Positions 41,401 to 53,200 of a stretch of 64,000 nucleotides of DNA are shown here, one piece after another; the first letter of the stretch is position 1; each line of letters begins with the position of its first letter. The stretch is from the NCBI GenBank assembly GCA_963971405.1, contig OZ020484.1:20770001-20834000 (forward strand), written 5' to 3'. The notes below the pieces were generated by a model. The model was not told the origin of the DNA. It ran no database searches and was given only the letters and a program-made list of their open reading frames with translations. Origin of the DNA: Psococerastis gibbosa (taxonomy: Eukaryota > Arthropoda > Insecta > Psocodea > Psocidae). A program made the translations under genes and the position numbers.

Positions 41401-42687
41401 TGACGTTTTTTTATACAACTTTGTAGACCCCTCCTTTCTTTATGTCACTACCAAATTGTCAGATTAGTGAAATATACACTTTTTAGCATGTAATTAACTC
41501 AACGTCGCTTAATCTGACGCGCTCGAGAATATCCGATAATCAATTTTTTTTACTAATCTGATCCTTTATTCTTGACGGGCGGGCTCATATTTGGTGGAAG
41601 CACTTAACAGGTTCAAGGTATTCTCCTGTATCTTAATCAGCCGCGCTCGAGTAAACCCACAAATCCCCGCTTGGACTCCCCTACTAATACTGTTAGACAG
41701 CATTTAGCATTATTAGAGGCACGCTGACGTCACAATTTCCTGTTCCAAAGTATTACTTCTTAAACTATTGTCAGTTTTTACTTATTAAAAATGTGTGTTA
41801 CGTGAAACTTATATTATAATAAAATATATTTCAATGATTGAATTAGCTCACCTGAGAGTAACTCTCGAGGGGCAACTCCTCGTTGCCATTAAACACAGAA
41901 TCTCTGAAAAGAAATACACACATCTGCATAACAACGTATAGGGAACAATTAACTGCTCACTTAGTAGTAGCAGACTTACAATGTTTAATTGTATTATAAA
42001 ATGATTTTTCACATTCATTGCCATTGGGGAATTGCTGATACGAAGGGAGAAAATCTCAACTTATTTCAAAATATTTTGTAAATGAGCAGGTCAATTTGAC
42101 GGAATTAATAAAATTCCTAATTTCACAGCCACAAACTTATGAAAAATTGAAGTTTTCGCAGCAAATTTAAATTTTCTAACCAGAAATATTATTACAAAAT
42201 TGATTTTATTAATTTCATAGCACGGCAGTAAATTAACCGCGTAAGTGGTCTGCTTGAGTTAATTTTGTAAACACATACGCGGTCATTCCTTATTTACAAA
42301 ATATATTGAAATCTTTCCCTAAAGAAAGCTACTATAATAATATCGGGTTGTTGGATGTTTTCTGGTAACGCCCATAATTCGGGGGCAAAAGACACATTAA
42401 TTGACTGTACCTTTATTAACTTGAGCGATTACGAGGTATGTAATTGCCGAAATTCTGTCGGTCGAACAACTTTCAATTACCACTGCTATAATTTGCAATC
42501 TGCATATTTAATAATTACATGCCAGGCTGGCAGATACAAGTGTGAAAATTTCCGGCTATACGGCTGAAATGGTTGAAGTGACTTACAGCATTACTCCATT
42601 TGCAGCCATAACTTCTCGGAGTTCATCGGGCTCAAGAATGTCCGACTCTTCAGTCGTACTGTGTTGTGAAGGTATTTGCCAGCTCAT
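35480..42687 (-). CDS. p53: p53 tumour-suppressor family transcription factor, complete
   Basis: Coding exons in transcript order are 42687-42587 (5' UTR continues to 42700), 41903-41852, 40170-39988, 39772-39586, 38602-38383, 37270-37063 and 35626-35480. Phases agree and give 365 residues. An in-frame TGA just upstream supports the ATG. An acidic N-terminal segment (1-50) precedes a DNA-binding domain (~70-280). Zinc ligands are Cys162, His165, Cys225 and Cys229. Arg161, Arg235/Arg236 and Arg267 match human Arg175, Arg248/249 and Arg280, but human Arg273 is Lys260 here. Basic NLS-like stretches (GKRRS, RLSKRIKL) precede an oligomerisation-like segment (LLIRFEDRDVFRKVLEF, ~316-340). There is no SAM domain. 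It would act in the nucleus as a tetrameric stress-response activator. The stop overlaps a possible donor (AAAAT|GTGAGT), so an alternative C-terminus is possible. Confidence 0.93.
35974..36454. repeat. ~480-bp hairpin element in the last p53 intron
   Basis: The outer arms GAGGAATTGCAATGTAAGAA..GACTACGCATC and their complement GATGCGTAGTATTCTTACAA..TGCAATTCCTC pair across the element. Inside, GATTAACGTAAGAAGACC-like units and ACTATACCCAAAATACACTC recur in both orientations. No target duplication was assigned. It is non-coding. Confidence 0.7.
37305..37640. repeat. Half copy of the giant-hairpin family
   Basis: It begins with a variant of the terminal palindrome (TGTATACGTTAGTATAAAGA) and continues GTGATGGTCGAAATTTAGG, TTTTGAGGTTCCAGGAACCC, GAAACTACACGGCGGATTTT. 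It then jumps to the central block TTATTTACCATGGATCTACT..GGGAAAGCATGGG, so it has an internal deletion. It lies 35 bases beyond a p53 exon in the intron. Confidence 0.65.
37845..38165 (+). pseudogene. LINE reverse transcriptase C-terminal remnant
   Basis: The translation RRDVIRNEVMRRDFGVEK, ERITRLQ, FGNVTRM, then Trp and Lys/Glu-rich text resembles the C-terminus of RTE-like LINE proteins (RNEDIRRR..RLRWFGHVERM). One stop interrupts it and the end is an ATGATGATGACG simple repeat. It lies antisense within a p53 intron. Confidence 0.55.
38210..38372 (-). repeat. SINE family A copy beside a p53 splice donor
   Basis: The minus strand reads a head with GACTTTCACCCGAAAGGTTG, box B GGTTCGAGTCC, then GAGTATAAGAGAGGGCTTTA and ACTCCGCTGGGTTGGCTTAG. 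Its first recognisable base is only about 10 bases inside the intron from the p53 donor at 38381-38382. Confidence 0.7.
40833..41691. mobile_element. ~860-bp inverted-repeat element with CTCGAGCGCGTCAGAT units
   Basis: The ends GTAGGGGAGCCCA and TGGACTCCCCTAC (one mismatch) are flanked by TA. The inner ends GGGGATTTACTCGAGCG and CGCTCGAGTAAACCC extend the pairing. The unit CTCGAGCGCGTCAGAT or its complement recurs near 40869, 41010, 41142, 41503 and 41637, always pointing inwards from the nearer end. No coding frame. It fills most of p53 intron 2. Confidence 0.65.
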
Positions 42688-42957
42688 ATTGAATTTTCAT
42701 CTGAAATATCAGCAGTGTTTTTCAATCCCATATAACTTGAAGTATGGTTTTATTAGAATATAACGTACAGTAGCAAATTAGGAATTTAAAATAATAGTAA
42801 TTCGACTTGAGACTCGACTCACCCCTATGAGACATTTGTATCTGTCTCATCGAGAAAATAAGAGATGTTTTAGTGTGCTGGTGGATTCGTCACATTTGAA
42901 CAGTGCATGTCGAAAGGTGTGCAGAATTTATAAATAAAGATTTTTTATAATAAAATA

Positions 42958-43115
42958 AACTAATTCAACCTGGCGGAGTTAGGGGCATAAAGCATAGCCC
43001 TCTCTGACACTCAACTGGGAAAGTCCGGTACCACTTGCTTTACATGCCCTCCGACGCATGGTCAGAAAATACAAACTATAAGTAGGAGTCCATACCAGTA
43101 CTCTACATGTTCTGA
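42958..43115 (-). repeat. SINE family A copy
   Basis: The minus strand carries ATGTAAAGCAAGTGGTACCG, CAGTTGAGTGTCAGAGAGGG and AACTCCGCCAGGTTG. The body matches the copy at 29213-29425. The head is eroded. Confidence 0.6.
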
Positions 43116-43663
43116 CTAAATTTCCATCTCAATTTCAGCATTGGTGGATTTCTCTAGCAAAGGACAGTGACATCAACTATCCATAGTAAATAATTGTTCT
43201 ATTTTCGAAACGACCACGAATTTCTGACGATATTAAGTAATTTCTTGTTCCAAAGCCACAAAGTTATGAAAGCGATCAGATGAAAAATTCATTAAAAAAT
43301 GCAATCTTTAAAAGGAATTATTACTTTTCACCCGACTCTTATTTATTATTATTTTATTGCTGCTGAAACCCCTGATAAAGTGCATAAAACTAATTTTATG
43401 GAACAGCCTAGTTGTAAATTGGTCGGGGAATCATACTTTCTGAGAAACCTTCAATTTTTGTTTTTTCGTGAATTTTTTATGTGACCATTTGGTCAAAAAT
43501 ACGCTGTCAAGTTACATGAACAATGAAGGATTATACTTTATCATAATTATATCAATTTGGTGATTTCATTATGGTAGCTAAAGAGAGCCTTTACCAACAA
43601 TTACTTTATTATCTACTACTAGCAGTGTTATATCTATCTTTATAAAAATAAAACATGTAAACA

Positions 43664-43714
43664 TTGTACCTCGGAGGCTCCGTAGCGAGTCGCTACGGAG
43701 CCTCCGAGGTACAA
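43664..43714. repeat. 51-bp perfect palindrome
   Basis: Two 25-base arms (left arm begins TTGTACCTCGGAGGCTCCGT) pair without a mismatch around a single central G at 43689. It stands directly before repeat sequence 43716-43860 that is also found near 63520-63720, where the arm sequence CTCGGAGGC is present only in part. Confidence 0.85.
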
Positions 43715-43715
43715 C

Positions 43716-43860
43716 CTTCGAAGTCTACGCAGCGCCACTGAAGATGTCGACCGCAGATGTTGACGAAACGTTTGGAAGTTCATTTTCAATTCGACCACGG
43801 CCCATCAGCCCGGATTCTACTGGTTCTTCATTGGGAGTTTTGTTTGAGGACAGGAGTTTG
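43716..43860. repeat. GTCGACCGCAGATGTTGACG repeat, copy 1
   Basis: CGCCACTGAAGATGTCGACC, GACGAAACGTTTGGAAGTTC and CGGCCCATCAGCCCGGATTC recur, in both orientations, at 63505-63715. The GAAGATG..GACGAAACGTTTGG wording is common at the ends of retroelement-derived repeats, but I cannot assign a family. The open frame across it is repeat sequence. Confidence 0.55.
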
Positions 43861-44984
43861 GACTCACCATACGGTAACTCAGTACCCCTTCCCACCAAAT
43901 ACTTGCGCCTCGACTTGAAATTTAGGGGAAAATCGGCAACTTGTTTTTGTGTAGGGTGGAGAAACGTGAGAGGGTGCGTCAATTTGAAATGCTACTTTTG
44001 GCGTTACATGCATAGAGTAAAAACAAATCCACAGCCACCAGTTATTATTCGACATGAATTGTTAATGTTAATTTAGCAGCAGTATTAATTAAGGTTTCAA
44101 ACGAGTACAAATATATTATTTCGAATTCGCCCTTTCACCCCTTAAACACGAAATTTTGTAAATGTGTCGCGAAAAATTCCTTTGTAGCAACCCCATTTCA
44201 ATTGCTTGGGCAGGTTCTGCGCATGGTTTTTTCAGGTGATGCCACATTTCTTGCGATGCAATGAGGAATTCGGCCTTGGGGGGAGGAAAAGTTTGGGGGT
44301 GCGCACAAAACGCTAACACAATTTTCAACAAAAATTAGTCTTTACCGGCCGCGTTTTTGGGGTCCAATTATTAATTTTAAAAAAAACACATTAAATTTAT
44401 TTATATTAGTTTCTTTTCACCATCCTTACTTGAAATTTATGGGGGTAATCACAAAGGCATCATTGTGGCATAGATTTTTTTTTTTTTTTTTGGAGCAAGG
44501 AAATTGTAACAACCATTGTTTACATCTTAATAATGCTCTATACACATAATTTAGAGCCCTAGTATGTTTAGTACACATTTGACAGGGTAAACTCATCATA
44601 TTATGAATTATCGGCTACTAGGCACACAACGCTGTGACAGAAACAAGGGGCCAGCAGGTAATTAGATGTTGTAACAGAAAAAGTTGGCCTGAATGCAATA
44701 TAGGAATATAATATAACAAGTGAGCTTGTACTTACTAGATTTTAGTTGTTTCGTTATGAAAATGAGTGCTGCAACTTGATTTAAAAAAAAATGCAACAGG
44801 TGGGAACTAAAAATAAAAATGGCAGTCAAGAGACACCGCTTTCTCGATTAGGTTGCCAGTGCGTTCTGCGCGGCTGCGCAAGCGTGCTCTTAAACCGCAG
44901 CCTTTTTGAAAAGTGCGCGATAATTGTGCGGTTTTAAACACAAACCTTGGGTTAACTTTTATGAACTATACATTCATTATGAAG

Positions 44985-45225
44985 CGCCACTGAGTCCGAT
45001 CGGGTTTTCAAAGTCCAAAAGCGTGCCATTAGAGCTCTGATTGGGACATGGGATCTACGAGTGTCTTGTCGACCCTTATTCGAGAAACTCGATATCCTCC
45101 CTCTGGCATCAGTGTTTATATTCGAGACCCTGACGTATAAGGCGTATTTCTTTTGCCTACGATCGTAAATGTGAGTAAATATTTCTGACCCATCAGAGCT
45201 CGTTTTCAATTTACTCAAATTTTGT
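44985..45225 (+). pseudogene. LINE reverse transcriptase C-terminal fragment
   Basis: The plus-strand translation reads VFKVQKRAIRALIGTWDL, then SCRPLFEKLDILPLASVF and IFETLTYK, the usual C-terminal wording of Jockey/CR1-like LINE proteins (VFRLQKRAIR..CRPLFKELGILTLPSLYI). A stop follows at the end of YKAYFFCLRS. It is 5'-truncated and isolated. Confidence 0.7.
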
Positions 45226-46696
45226 GCAATGAAATGAGAAAAGTAAAATCTGAAGCAGAAGACAATACGCTTTTGTTATTTGCTTTATATTCACCCGCCA
45301 AGCTATAATTTTTTTTTTTTCAGTTCTAAGTTGTCTCTTCCTCCATTCTTTTATTTGATTAAATCCGTATAAATTTAATTTAATTTTAACTCAGTAAAAA
45401 CAATAACAAAAATACGATATCTACACACGGTACACACCACAAATCATTATTGTGAACTGAACTAGGTAGGTACCTACTTTCATCAGGACTGACAGAGGTC
45501 AGAGAGAAGTCTGAGCTGACTTGGAAAGCCTCGACAGCAGCCGCGTTAAGAAAAAAAAAGAACTGGGTTAAATTACACTGCTTCCCGAGCACTATGGCAT
45601 TGCTATATATCCGGTACATTTTTACCGCAGAAAATTCAAATTTAATAATAATTAAAAGTAACTTATGTACTTAGCCTACTTTTTAATTTTTACGGATCTT
45701 TGTATTTGGTTTTTCATCAATGCCGTACCAAGGGCGGGGGGGGGGTCAGATAGTTTTAACCCCCCCCCCCCTTCTAATTTTCTAAAACAAAAATTGTCGA
45801 AATGCGTAAAACCCCGCAAATTTGCACCGAAGTTTTAGAGAAGTCTCCCGGGGGTTAAATATTACTCACTAAATCAAGATAGATAGAATAAATACATGTA
45901 AAGAATCAGGCTAATTGTTATAGGCAATTAAAAATCTCTCTGAAAGAGCACGATCTTAAAATAATTTTTGGATTTTGTTAGTAAAAACCAAGAATCGGGC
46001 ATAAATAATACATCACTAAAAGCTAACTGTAATGGTGTGAACAGTAATGGTAATACCCACCAAAAAAACCTGACAGTCTTTGCCCTTTCTGGGTATTATT
46101 CGGTTGATGATTTAATGTATAGGCTATTGGAACTCTACTGTTGATAAAGTGCACTCTGGTTCCTCCTTTTACAGCACTTTGTGGACGTCTGAACTTATAT
46201 GCACGTGACAGATCATTTTCAGTTTGACTGGTCGGCGGTCGCCATCTTGAAATCGTTGATTTGTCGTAAAAAGCGTTAATTAGCCTACCATTATCGTAGA
46301 TACAGCAACGCGGGCTTTCAGTCACATGATATCCCATGCCTCTACGATCAAAATTAACTGAGATATGAATTTTTCAAGTTTTTTTTTTATCGATCAGACG
46401 GCCATCTTGAAACGAAATAGTGGATCACGCTGGTTAACGAACTCGAACGAGATATTTCCATGATAAAATTTTGTGCCAAGTTTCATCAAAATCCGAAGAT
46501 ATCGTATTTACTGAAGTTACAGTGTTTCCTAAAATCGATATACAGGTACATACTAGTACTGCATACTAGTACGTCATGTATAAAAAAGGTATATAACATT
46601 TCAACATTTGAGTAGTTTTAGACTCAGGTGGTCATAAAATGAAAAGTTGCGAAGAAATTTTCCGGATGTCGAACATTTTTGGTCCCCGCCTCAATA

Positions 46697-48810
46697 TGTA
46701 TAGTCCACGCAAAATGAGAAAAGTATGGATTTGGAATGTTTTGGTACTGTACGACACTGTAACCTTTTCGATTGCACCATTTTGTTATGCCTTGCATCCA
46801 ATGCATTTCCCCTATACAGATATAATGAAAACACTTAGGACTGTTTTGTTCGAATGTTGTATACAAAACTACAAAGCTTCTGTATTCCATATTAGATGTA
46901 AAAAGGGCATCAATGCGGATGCGTCGCAAACACGATCGTAGGGTGTCATAAAATAAAAAACATGTTCATCTTAGTTTTGGTACACAGTATGTGGCCGTTA
47001 ACTTTCGGAACTCATCCTCAATGGCTGATACTGTTAGCGTCTCAGAACAGCCTCGGAATTAGGGACACGATCTCTCCAAGATATGCGCTGCATTCATCTC
47101 CATTTCCACATTACAATAAAAATATTTATATAGGCTAACTAACACTTGTTTTGTACCTATTTTTCGACATTCCTGTTGGACTCATTTTGTTTTTCGTTGA
47201 AACAATAGGGATTTTATAAAGAGAGACTAGTGGAGCGCATATCAGAATTAATTCAGCCACAAATATGCCTACTTCTGGAGTAGGCTACCTATATGATAAT
47301 AACGCATCCCGGTGCTAGTGAAGGCTGGGTGAGTAACGTGCTTCTTCTATCAACGAAAGCGATGAATGACTGCAATACATATTATCATGAAGACATGACA
47401 GTGACAGTCTATCTTTTCGAAGAGTAGGTTGAGACACAATTGCTTTGGCTGATACAAGATCTGTTGAGGTTATGGACAACGCCCGTAACCCCGCATAGTA
47501 GAATGTTGCAGAAGGTACCTTCAATGCGAAGGCATTAATGGCAACCAACGGCCTGGATATACCGCAGCCCAAGCCTACGAACCCCGTTCTTATTGGTAAA
47601 GACTAATTTTTTATTACCATTACATTACCTTAATTGCCTAGAACATATGCTGCGGCCGCATGTAATGCCCAAAAAAGACCAGAGCACTGGAAGAATAGTC
47701 CTTTGCTTTTGAGTGGTGAAAGTGCCTTCTAAGGTCGGATTTGTAGAAAACATAGAAACAGGAATAACCATACTCCTAATGTGGCTATTCCACTTGTCAG
47801 TTTTTCTTCAATTTTGAAAATGTCATTGACGGAAATATCATAAATGTTGCTGCAACATGCATACATATTTTTACACCTCATTCCACTTGTCTTCAATAAT
47901 TTACTGACAATTTTTGTTTTCAAGTGGAATAGCTACCTAACCGTATTTTTAAAGTGTTAACTTCGGGGCAGTTATTATGGATACGGTAGTAGTAGTATGG
48001 TTGGACACAGTCCCAGGCCACGGTGTGGGCCCATAGGACTCCAGTGGACCTCCTGATTATAGTGGATTCCGAACCACTTGGGAAACACAGTGAAGTCACA
48101 CGATTAGTTCGGAGGTGACCAGGACAAGTCCTACCATGTTTCCCTACCGGCACTGTGCACACGACCAATTTATCTGCAGCTTTGAACCTGCTCTGGTCCG
48201 CTGGATTCAACTTGGTATGGCGGCCGGCTATGGATACGGTAATATAGTAACCCAAAAAAAGGACAAAGACTGATTTATTACATCTGTAAATACGGGGATT
48301 CATCAGAAGAAGATGATGAAGAGGATTGGATATAACACGCAGCTTGCAAATGAAAATATAGTTGAATTTAATACAGTGGATACGGTACCTACTTTACTTT
48401 TTTAACATTTAATTCAGAAGTTTAGAAGTTTTGACGCAAACAGTATCAGCCACTGAGGATGTCAGGCCGATTGAGCTCCAAAGACTGCGGCCATTTGGTG
48501 TTGGTCACGGCCATTTACTGTATACCAAAACTAAGATGAACTTATCAATTACTTTATGACACCCTACGATCGAGTTTGCGACGTATCCGCATTGATGTCC
48601 TTTTTACATCTAATGTGGAATACAGAAGCTTTGTAGTTTTGTATACAACATTCGAACAAAACAGTCCTAAGTGTTTTCATTATATCTGTATAGGGGAAAT
48701 GCATTGGATGCAAGGTATAACAAAATGGTGCAATCGAAATTGGTTCAGTGTCGCACAGTACCAAAACATTCCAAATCCATACTTTTCTCATTTTGCGTGG
48801 ACTATATAGA
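46697..48810. mobile_element. Long inverted-repeat pair (~350-380-bp arms)
   Basis: Bases 46697-47041 pair with 48432-48810. Matching landmarks include TAGTCCACGCAAAATGAGAA, TTGCATCCAATGCATTTCCC, ATGTTGTATACAAAACTACA and GTAGGGTGTCATAA. The mirrored open frames at 46624-46941 and 48564-48905 are a by-product of this symmetry. The 1.4-kb core has no transposase and contains a SINE-B-like fragment. The inner end of each arm carries a GGCCGT..ATCCTCA core shared with 28558-28620. Confidence 0.65.
47985..48240. repeat. SINE family B-like fragment
   Basis: TCCCAGGCCACGGTGTGGGC, CCATAGGACTCCAGTGGACC resembles the SINE-B body (GACCCAGGCCACAATTTGGG, CCATAGGTTCCCCAGT). The flanks diverge. Confidence 0.4.
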
Positions 48811-49533
48811 TGAATCTCCCCAAAAATTTTTTTTTCCATTTTCCTTTGGCTTGTAATTTTTGACCTTACTTGTATTGTTCCGTATGAATTTTTGGCCATT
48901 GACAAACTGGTATACGTCCTCGATATGAACCTACACCGCGGCTACAAGCGATAATGGACAAACTGAGACAGGCTTACCATTGACGAAATGAAACAGGGGA
49001 AGGCATGACTTAACCAAATACAGATACAAGTCATGGTCCTTTGGCTACTCGTCATGATAGTAGAGAAAAACATGTGATGTCCCCTTGTTGGACCAATCTG
49101 TAGGCTTATATATATAGCCTCAATAGTTAATTTGGTAGTCTTATTTCTTAATTGCCGGCTCAAAAGTTTTCAAATGCATGCACCATGTATATCACTGCCC
49201 TCGCAGGATTTTTGTAAACTGTAAGGCCTATCCACACTAGCCTACTGAAAATATTCTTAGGTCCAATTATGAAAGTGGGTAGGCCCGACTGACCACATAG
49301 GACCTGATTCGAATCGATGGTGGTCATACCCTAGGCAGGCCGACTTGCTATCCCAGAAGCTCTGCCCGGGGCATAACAAGTTTTTGTAATATAAGTAGCC
49401 TATCCTGACTGCCATGAGTATGAGGTCGGGTTTGGGTATGTCAATCGGATGCCGAGTGTGGTACGTGGTGTAGGAAGTCGACGCTGACCACTACCTCTTC
49501 CCCCCCCCCCCCCCCAGGGTCGACCACCAGCTG

Positions 49534-49690
49534 CCTGATCGAGGCGATTATAATACCGGTATTTATTTAATCCCCTGGTATTAAAAATGTAAACAAGATA
49601 ATTTTATTTTGAATAGCAATTTCCATTATAAAATTATCTTGTTTACCAGGGGATTAAATAAATACCGGCATTATATTCGCCTCGATCAGG
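49534..49690. mobile_element. 157-bp hairpin MITE
   Basis: CCTGATCGAGGCGATTATAA..TACCGGTATTTATTTAATCC..AAACAAGATAATTTTA pairs almost perfectly with its complement at 49616-49690. No target duplication was assigned. It lies just after a 16-base poly-C run and about 0.5 kb upstream of the CLIP protease start. Confidence 0.75.
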
Positions 49691-50232
49691 CTGCAGGCTG
49701 CAGGGGAATGTAACATCTTCAGAGAGTGATTAGTCGAATCTAAAAAACATGATGAAGTACTTTTTACTGTTTTTATACAATAGCAGGAATGAAGTCTGCT
49801 GAATAGGTTATCCTGGTTATCCCATGCTTTTTAAGAAAGCTTGCATTTATTGTATGATTTCCCCATCTGATCAGTTTCATATCTTTGGGGCGGAGTAGGG
49901 AAAAAATATTTAAAATGGGGGAAAAAAACATTCTTCTCAAAATATTTTGATTTTGATTTTTGTTTGCATGATTTCTCATGTTTATTACCGGAACATATAT
50001 GCAATACATACAGTAAATTATTACGCATGTTCCAGTAGGCAACTTAGCCTTCATACTGAACTACTGAACATGCGTAACAAAAGCCGGCTGGGACACATAG
50101 GCTTATGAATCAAGTTACTCAAGTTAGTCCAGTGAGGTTGGTGTTGGAGTGCGGTTCATAGGCTAAGATTGCGCACATATTTGCCAGAATCGCAGATGTG
50201 CAAAGACACTAAGTTTAGTTCAATATTTGACC

Positions 50233-53200
50233 ATGAAAGTACTAAACTTGGCTAGCAGTAAATACAGATCAGTGTTGTGTTGTGTAGTTATTTATTCAAC
50301 AATATTTATTTTAGTGGATGCCCAACAAAGAGGTAAATTTAGTAAGCTTTCAAATTCGATCGATATGTACAGTCCAGTCCCGGTCCCTGTAAGAAAACAT
50401 TTTCAGAAATTAATCAAACAAATCATCCGGCATGAGAGTGTCACAGTGACCCTTCAGTAGTTCAGTAAGATAATCAATGAAGAAATTATTCGAAAAATTC
50501 CATTCTTGCTTCCAGTCAAGGCTCAAGCCCTAAAGACAACATAACAGCAGCAATATCAGAATAAATTATCAGAAGAACAATAGAATAAGGCCTCACACTA
50601 CATCTGATTTCTGAAGGATATTATCAATCAATTTAAAGTATAGTTTAAGAGTGTACAGCCCGTAGGAAAGTGGCAGCCCGAAATTTAATACTTTTTATTT
50701 TTTATTTAATTAACTAAGCATGTTATTAAAGATTTGGCTCATCAAAGTTGTAGAAGACTACTTCATGCATCATATAATAAGGTATTTTCAGTTTTCGAAA
50801 TTGTAGTTTTTTTTATAAAACGATTATACGTGAAAAGTTATTGTTTATAAAATATTTGCATGTTTATGAAAAAACTACAATCTCGAAAATTAAAAATATC
50901 TTATAATATGATGCATGAAGTAGTCTTCTACAACTTTCATGAGCCAAATGTATAATAACATGCTTAGTTAACGAAATAAAAGATAAAAAGTATTAAATTT
51001 CGGCTGTACACTCTTAAGACGCAGCACAATTTTTAGTGAAATTGGCTTGTGCACCTCTTGTTGACGTCGGACGGCCAAGCTTGGACCCTGACAAATGTAA
51101 ATAATGTAGTATGTACAGTAAATGTACTGGCGATTCCAGAAAACAAAGCAGGCCTAACTTTCATAACAATTAACTGATTTCCATCAAACATGGCACGTTT
51201 ATCACATTAAGCAGGTATCAATGCGTAGGGTTTTTCAAACAAACCGGAACCGTCATGGCGGTCAGCCAATGAGAATGTGCATTAGTTGAGATAACATATT
51301 TCGTGCCTGTATTTTTTAAAATCTTCCCTGGGGGGAGACCCCCGTACCCCCGGCTTGGAGCAATTTGGAGTGACTCATGACCCCCTCTAATTAAAAAGCT
51401 ACATACTTCCATTGAAATCAACATTATTAGAATGCTGTAAATGTAGCCAGAGTAAATGCAGTGTATCACAGCTAGCATTACTAGTACCATTAATTATAGT
51501 AGTCTGTAAGCCTGTAGACCTACTACAAACAGATGTTATCCACGCGCTACTGCCCTCACATTTTCTTCTGATACGTTCGTTGTGTGTTTTATTAATACCG
51601 TGAGGCAATGGCGTGGGAAGTGGATGGCAGTTAGGCACAAGTTGTGTGTATTTTGGAATGCAACTATTACTTATTAGCCCAGTTAACGATAAGATATAGA
51701 GGGAGTTGGTGGGAACACAATTTTTGACTTCGTAACTTTGTTTAGACTAGTTAGGAGATGAACATATCAAAAGTCCTCACTCGTAGCCCTTGAGCCGGGG
51801 GGGGGGGGGGGGAGAGGGGGGCTTTGAAGGTACCATTTTTTGGTTTTTATCTTATATCTCGGAAACTATGCGCCCCAGCGATATTTCTGCTCTATACCAA
51901 ATTAAAGCTGATTAAATTTGCGTCACCATGTGCCGATAACTTTATGGAAAGTAGAATCCGAAAATGGTTAATGTGGCCCGTAGTCAATGACGCTCCTCAA
52001 TGGGTGCTTAAATATGAAATAGTTACAAATATGAAATAAAAAAGAAGTTCAACCCGTGCACCGTAGGGTATACTTATAATGTATTATATATGATATAATC
52101 TGCCCATCCTGGATTTAAACTGTCAATGGTTTATATGACCCGTTCGACCTTTGACAATCCTAATAGCTTTCTAATGATAACAAGCTAAGTCACAGATAAC
52201 TAGGTAAGTATGTTGTCGCCGGAACTGTGAGAAGCGTAATATACGATACATTGATAAGTATCGAACACGGACCTAAGCCAACTATGCGAAAGGGATTCCC
52301 TGAAACACCAATGACCAAGTCCAATTATAGGAATATTTCACTTATAATCGGAAGAATGTGTTGACAGCGCATAAGCTATTGAAACAAATATTGTGAATTC
52401 AGACCCATATTCTTTGGTTATATTATAGGTCTATTATATTATTTTTACAATTACAAACAAGGCCCTGCCGTGTAAATATATACAGTACAGGGATCCCTAG
52501 GGGGGGTCCAGGGGTCCACCTCAATACATTAAAAACCCCTTAAAACAACCTATTTGGTTTTGTTACTCCAGAAGCAAACTATCAAGGGGCAAGCGACCCA
52601 TTGCATTTTGTTGACATTAATAACGACTACAATATACGTGAATTTAAAATAAATCGTTGGAGCCGTTTTTGAGAAATAATTTTTTTTTAGACGTTTTTTT
52701 GGAATTTTTTGAGATTAACCCCCCCCCCCCCCCAAAGTGAGTTAACCCAACATAAAAGATAAAACCACTTTTTTGGGTCCTGGGACCTCAAATCCGTTGA
52801 AATCCGTTGAAATATCGGAATCGAAAATTCCGACCATCACAAAGCTTTCCTTATAGGCCTACTACGTATAAATTGGAAAGCAAAAACATACTGACAATGG
52901 GTTATGTAAAGGTTCAAATTGCCATGATGATCGCCAGTCCACGCTAGAAGAGACATTTAAAGAAGAAGAATAGGTTATGGTTTTGAAATAAGTCGGCAGT
53001 TTCAATGCGTGGTTATTGTTGATGTGAGACAGATTTTGGTAGCCTAGATACTAAGAAGCCACGCAAGAGTTTCTGTTTTTGTTGATATTTTGAATTTTGA
53101 TTCGACACCACTGAAAAGCCACCAATAAAGTTTGCGAGGCCTGAAGGGAATTTTAAGACCAAGACTTATTCCAACTACACAACAATGACAACACATGTTT

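Larger units (their letters stand above)
42701..50232. other. Intergenic region between p53 and the CLIP protease
   Basis: This lies between two divergently transcribed genes and must contain both upstream regions. No further host gene is visible. It holds a SINE-A, a perfect palindrome with flanking repeat, a LINE fragment, poly-G/C runs, a long inverted-repeat pair and a hairpin MITE, listed separately. Bases 44090-44940 and 45230-46600 show nothing recognisable beyond homopolymers. Confidence 0.5.

Noticed and set aside
43725..44076. Overlapping 85- and 110-codon frames on both strands
   Set aside because: They cover the repeat also found at 63505-63720; there is no domain and no splice signals.
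46624..48905. Two ~100-codon genes on opposite strands
   Set aside because: They are mirror copies within an inverted repeat, with no start context, no splice structure and no family match.
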